A stretch of DNA of 15,913 bases from Holosporales bacterium (GTDB taxonomy: Bacteria; Pseudomonadota; Alphaproteobacteria; RUG11792): contig JAITTR010000022.1 of the NCBI GenBank assembly GCA_031286725.1, positions 1 to 15,913 on the forward strand, read 5' to 3'. The notes beneath the pieces are model-generated. The model was not told the origin of the DNA, made no database searches, and saw only the letters and a list, made by a program, of their open reading frames with translations. A program made the position numbers and the translations under genes. Below are positions 13,737-15,913 of the stretch, piece by piece (positions within the stretch are counted from its first letter, which is position 1; every line of letters starts with the position of its first letter).

Positions 13737-14402
13737 TTGATTGATAAAAAGCCTAATAGTTGGGAGTTAACTCAAGGGGAAACTGTTTTTAAAGACGACT
13801 TTTCCTTGAGCGAAGCTATAAGCAGCTCGAAAGATAAAAGAATCGCGATTTTAGGCGGTTCAGGGATAGAGAAGGCCTCGGAATACTATCAAAAAGCCGT
13901 AATCCTTGCAGAAACAATTTCCGCGGCGGGAATTTCTATAATTACCGGAGGCGGACCAGGAATTATGGAGGCTGGAAATAAAGGCGCAAAATCGGTAAAA
14001 TCAACGGCTTTTTCATATGGATTAAAAGTTAAATCCATAAAAAAAGAAATTGAAGCGAATAATAGTTATATACACGAAAATTGCGATTTTACGTTTAATA
14101 CTTTATCTATCAGATTGCTAACGTTGTTATCTATAAGCGATGCAATAGTATTTTTTCCCGGAGGATTTGGGACTTTGGAAGAATTATTTTCGCTTTTAGT
14201 TCGAATAAGAGTCGATATAATGAAAAAAATCCCTATATACTTATTTGGCTCTAAGTTTTGGAAAAGACTTATTTCCTGGCTTGACGAAATCGTAAAAGCG
14301 GAAGAAGTAATAAGCGAAGAAAATCTGAAGTTGTTTAAAATAGAAGACGATATAGAAAAGATTTCAAATGAAATTATATCGTATTTCAGAGCTTTAAACT
14401 AA
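13737..14402 (+). CDS. LOG-family nucleoside-monophosphate phosphoribohydrolase-like protein
   Basis: A 221-residue Rossmann-fold protein of the LOG/TIGR00730 family, often mislabelled lysine decarboxylase. Family motifs are AILGGSG (37-43), ITGGGPGIMEAGNKGA (69-84) and FFPGGFGTLEEL (139-150); the PGGxGTxxE box forms the active site that releases a base from a nucleoside 5'-monophosphate. Arg126 in the SIRLL segment matches a conserved position. In plants and some bacteria these enzymes activate cytokinins; elsewhere they work in purine turnover, and the sequence does not tell which applies. The start is TTG 13737, supported by AAGGAG (13723-13728) eight bases upstream; no ATG fits. It begins 23 bases after the parvulin-like frame and leads into accB after 11 bases, so it probably shares the acc transcript. 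Confidence 0.85.
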   Translation: MIDKKPNSWELTQGETVFKDDFSLSEAISSSKDKRIAILGGSGIEKASEYYQKAVILAETISAAGISIITGGGPGIMEAGNKGAKSVKSTAFSYGLKVKSIKKEIEANNSYIHENCDFTFNTLSIRLLTLLSISDAIVFFPGGFGTLEELFSLLVRIRVDIMKKIPIYLFGSKFWKRLISWLDEIVKAEEVISEENLKLFKIEDDIEKISNEIISYFRALN

Positions 14403-14413
14403 GGAGTTATTTA

Positions 14414-14869
14414 ATGGCATCTTTTAAAATAGACGAATCCGTATTTGACAAACTAGCGGAGATTCTTAAAAAACATAACTTGACAGAAATTGAATACAAG
14501 GATGGCGAAACAAAAATAAGAATGTCTATGGCTAATAATTCTTCTTCAGTTGATACAATCGCTACTTTGGGCCAGGCTCCAAAGTCTATTTCAATCGAGG
14601 CGGGACCACCCCTTCCAACAGACTTTTCAAAGCATCCTGGAGCCTTGAAATCTCCAATGGTTGGAACTTGCTATTTAGCTCCGGAGCCAGGAGCTGTGAA
14701 TTTTGTCTCTATTGGCGATAGCGTTCAAGAAGGCCAGCCTCTCCTTATAATAGAGGCTATGAAAGTTATGAATCTTATAAAATCTCCCAAGGCTGGAAAA
14801 ATAATTCACGTTGCAGTAAAAAACTCAGATCCTATAGAATTTGGCCAACTTTTAGTCGTTATAGAATAA
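14414..14869 (+). CDS. accB: Biotin carboxyl carrier protein of acetyl-CoA carboxylase
   Basis: A 151-residue carrier that holds the biotin carboxylated by AccC and delivers it to the carboxyltransferase in the first step of fatty-acid synthesis. The N-terminal third (MASFKIDESVFDKLAEILKK, then LTEIEYKDGETKIRMS) is the usual AccB lead, followed by a Pro/Ala/Ser linker and the biotinyl domain from about residue 77 (LKSPMVGTCYLAPEPGAVNF). Biotin should attach to Lys117 in EAMKVMN. The P-M-V-G-T-x-Y start and the FGQLLVVIE end are typical. TAAGGAG immediately after the LOG stop serves ATG 14414. accC follows after four bases. Confidence 0.96.
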   Translation: MASFKIDESVFDKLAEILKKHNLTEIEYKDGETKIRMSMANNSSSVDTIATLGQAPKSISIEAGPPLPTDFSKHPGALKSPMVGTCYLAPEPGAVNFVSIGDSVQEGQPLLIIEAMKVMNLIKSPKAGKIIHVAVKNSDPIEFGQLLVVIE

Positions 14870-14873
14870 AAAT

Positions 14874-15913
14874 ATGTTTAAGAAAATATTAATAGCCAAC
14901 AGAGGAGATATTGCGATAAGAATTCTTCGAGCATGCAAGGAAATGGGAATAAAAACCGTAGCGGTTCATTCCGTAGTTGACGAATCATTGATGCATGTGA
15001 AATTTTCGGACGAGAGCGTTTGTATTGGTTCAAACAAGTCCTCAGAAAGCTATTTAAACGTATCCGCAATCCTAAGCGCGGCAGAATTAACTGGAGCCGA
15101 CGCGCTTCATCCTGGGGTTGGGTTTCTTTCTGAAAACGAAAAATTTGCCCAAATGGTTTCAGATCATGGAATAAAGTTCATAGGACCTGCTCCAAAGCAT
15201 TTAGCGTTGATGGGAGATAAAATATCCGCGAAAAAAACCATGGAAGAGCTTTGTATTCCAATAATAAAAGGATCCGACGGAGAGGTAAAATCTATTGAAG
15301 AAGCGCTAGAAATAGCGGAAGTTGCCGGCTATCCAATTTTGTTTAAGGCCGCTTCCGGCGGGGGCGGGAAGGGCATGAAAATAGCCAATTCTCTTGAGGA
15401 AATTCCAAACGCTTTTAATATGGCCAAATCCGAGGCAAAAGCTAATTTTGGAGACGATGCGGTTTATATAGAAAAATACCTCGCTAACCCAAGACATATC
15501 GAGATTCAAGTAATAGCGGATTCGTATGAAAACGTCGTTCATTTAGGAGAGCGAGATTGTTCAATCCAAAGAAATCATCAAAAATTGATGGAAGAATCCC
15601 CTTCTACAATTTTGTCTTCCGAACAAAGAAACAAAATTGGAGGAATAGTCAGAAAAGCTATCAAAAAACTCGGATACGTCGGAGTTGGAACCCTGGAGTT
15701 TTTATATGAAAACGGAGAATTCTTTTTCATGGAAATGAACGCTCGGCTACAAGTCGAGCATAGCGTTAGCGAAGAAATAACAGGAATTGATATCGTAAAA
15801 GAACAAATAAGAATCGCCGCAGGAGAAAAATTATCAATAAAACAAAAAGATATAAAAATCCATGGACACTCGATAGAATTCAGGATAAACGCCGAAAACC
15901 CTGAAACGTTTCT
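14874..15913 (+). CDS. accC: Biotin carboxylase subunit of acetyl-CoA carboxylase, cut by the window end
   Basis: The first 346 codons of an enzyme that normally has about 450 residues; it carboxylates the biotin of AccB using ATP and bicarbonate. It begins MFKKILIANRGDIAIRILRA, close to the family consensus. Further landmarks are HPGVGFLSEN (79-88), the ATP-grasp glycine loop KAASGGGGKGM (158-168), HLGERDCSIQRNHQKLMEE (223-241) and the active-site strand EMNARLQVEH (287-296). The sequence after it reads SVSE, where E. coli has PVTE, a mild change. ATG 14874 follows the accB stop by four bases and has little ribosome site of its own, so translation is likely coupled to accB. No frame disruption is seen up to the edge. 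Confidence 0.95.
   Translation, partial: MFKKILIANRGDIAIRILRACKEMGIKTVAVHSVVDESLMHVKFSDESVCIGSNKSSESYLNVSAILSAAELTGADALHPGVGFLSENEKFAQMVSDHGIKFIGPAPKHLALMGDKISAKKTMEELCIPIIKGSDGEVKSIEEALEIAEVAGYPILFKAASGGGGKGMKIANSLEEIPNAFNMAKSEAKANFGDDAVYIEKYLANPRHIEIQVIADSYENVVHLGERDCSIQRNHQKLMEESPSTILSSEQRNKIGGIVRKAIKKLGYVGVGTLEFLYENGEFFFMEMNARLQVEHSVSEEITGIDIVKEQIRIAAGEKLSIKQKDIKIHGHSIEFRINAENPETF

Noticed and set aside
1..15913. tRNA or rRNA genes, CRISPR arrays, insertion sequences or prophage parts
   Set aside because: I saw no cloverleaf, rRNA segment, regularly spaced repeats, transposase or integrase in the window; vgrG is phage-tail-like but belongs to type VI secretion.

Overview
The window is a low-G+C (roughly one third G+C, estimated by eye), gene-dense piece of a Gram-negative chromosome. 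It carries a type VI secretion spike protein, an outer-membrane porin with a C-terminal Phe, a lipoprotein lytic transglycosylase and a long-form ribosome hibernation factor. The protein flavours (long HPF with a C-terminal domain, a HIT protein with a QxHxH motif, FabI, AccB/AccC) look alphaproteobacterial. AT-richness plus type VI parts would fit a host-associated lineage such as the Holosporales/Paracaedibacter group. That placement is inference; no rRNA is present to test it.

Layout. (1) 4-2756, + strand: vgrG followed by a lytic transglycosylase lipoprotein. (2) 2927-5072, +: a tight run of hpf, lysC (1-base overlap) and a HIT hydrolase. (3) 5110-6765, +: a hairpin and a G9 tract upstream of a large porin, then a strong terminator-like hairpin. 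(4) 6703-7189: a 487-bp stretch without a convincing gene but with several inverted repeats. (5) 7190-8783, - strand: two type-II thymidine-kinase-family genes. The first is an ordinary cytosolic Tdk with a near-consensus promoter overlapped by a long dyad. The second has an N-terminal secretion signal. (6) 8784-9173: a possible 32-residue membrane peptide gene. (7) 9174-10211, +: GMP reductase guaC. (8) 10299-11782, +: promoter, 5' leader hairpin, rpsF, rpsR, fabI. (9) 11864-13713, +: promoter and a secreted SurA/PpiC-like protein built of two similar modules, cut by one in-frame TAA. (10) 13737-15913, +: LOG-family protein, accB, accC (runs off the end).

Functions cluster around nucleotide salvage (Tdk, TK-like protein, GuaC, perhaps the HIT and LOG proteins), fatty-acid synthesis (FabI, AccB, AccC), envelope biogenesis and secretion (VgrG, transglycosylase, porin, SurA-like protein), and translation (HPF, bS6, bS18). 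The best leads are the thymidine-kinase paralogue with a signal peptide, the G9 tract in front of the porin, the dyad over the tdk promoter, the in-frame stop in the parvulin-like gene, and a strict 15-residue cysteine ladder in the VgrG spike.
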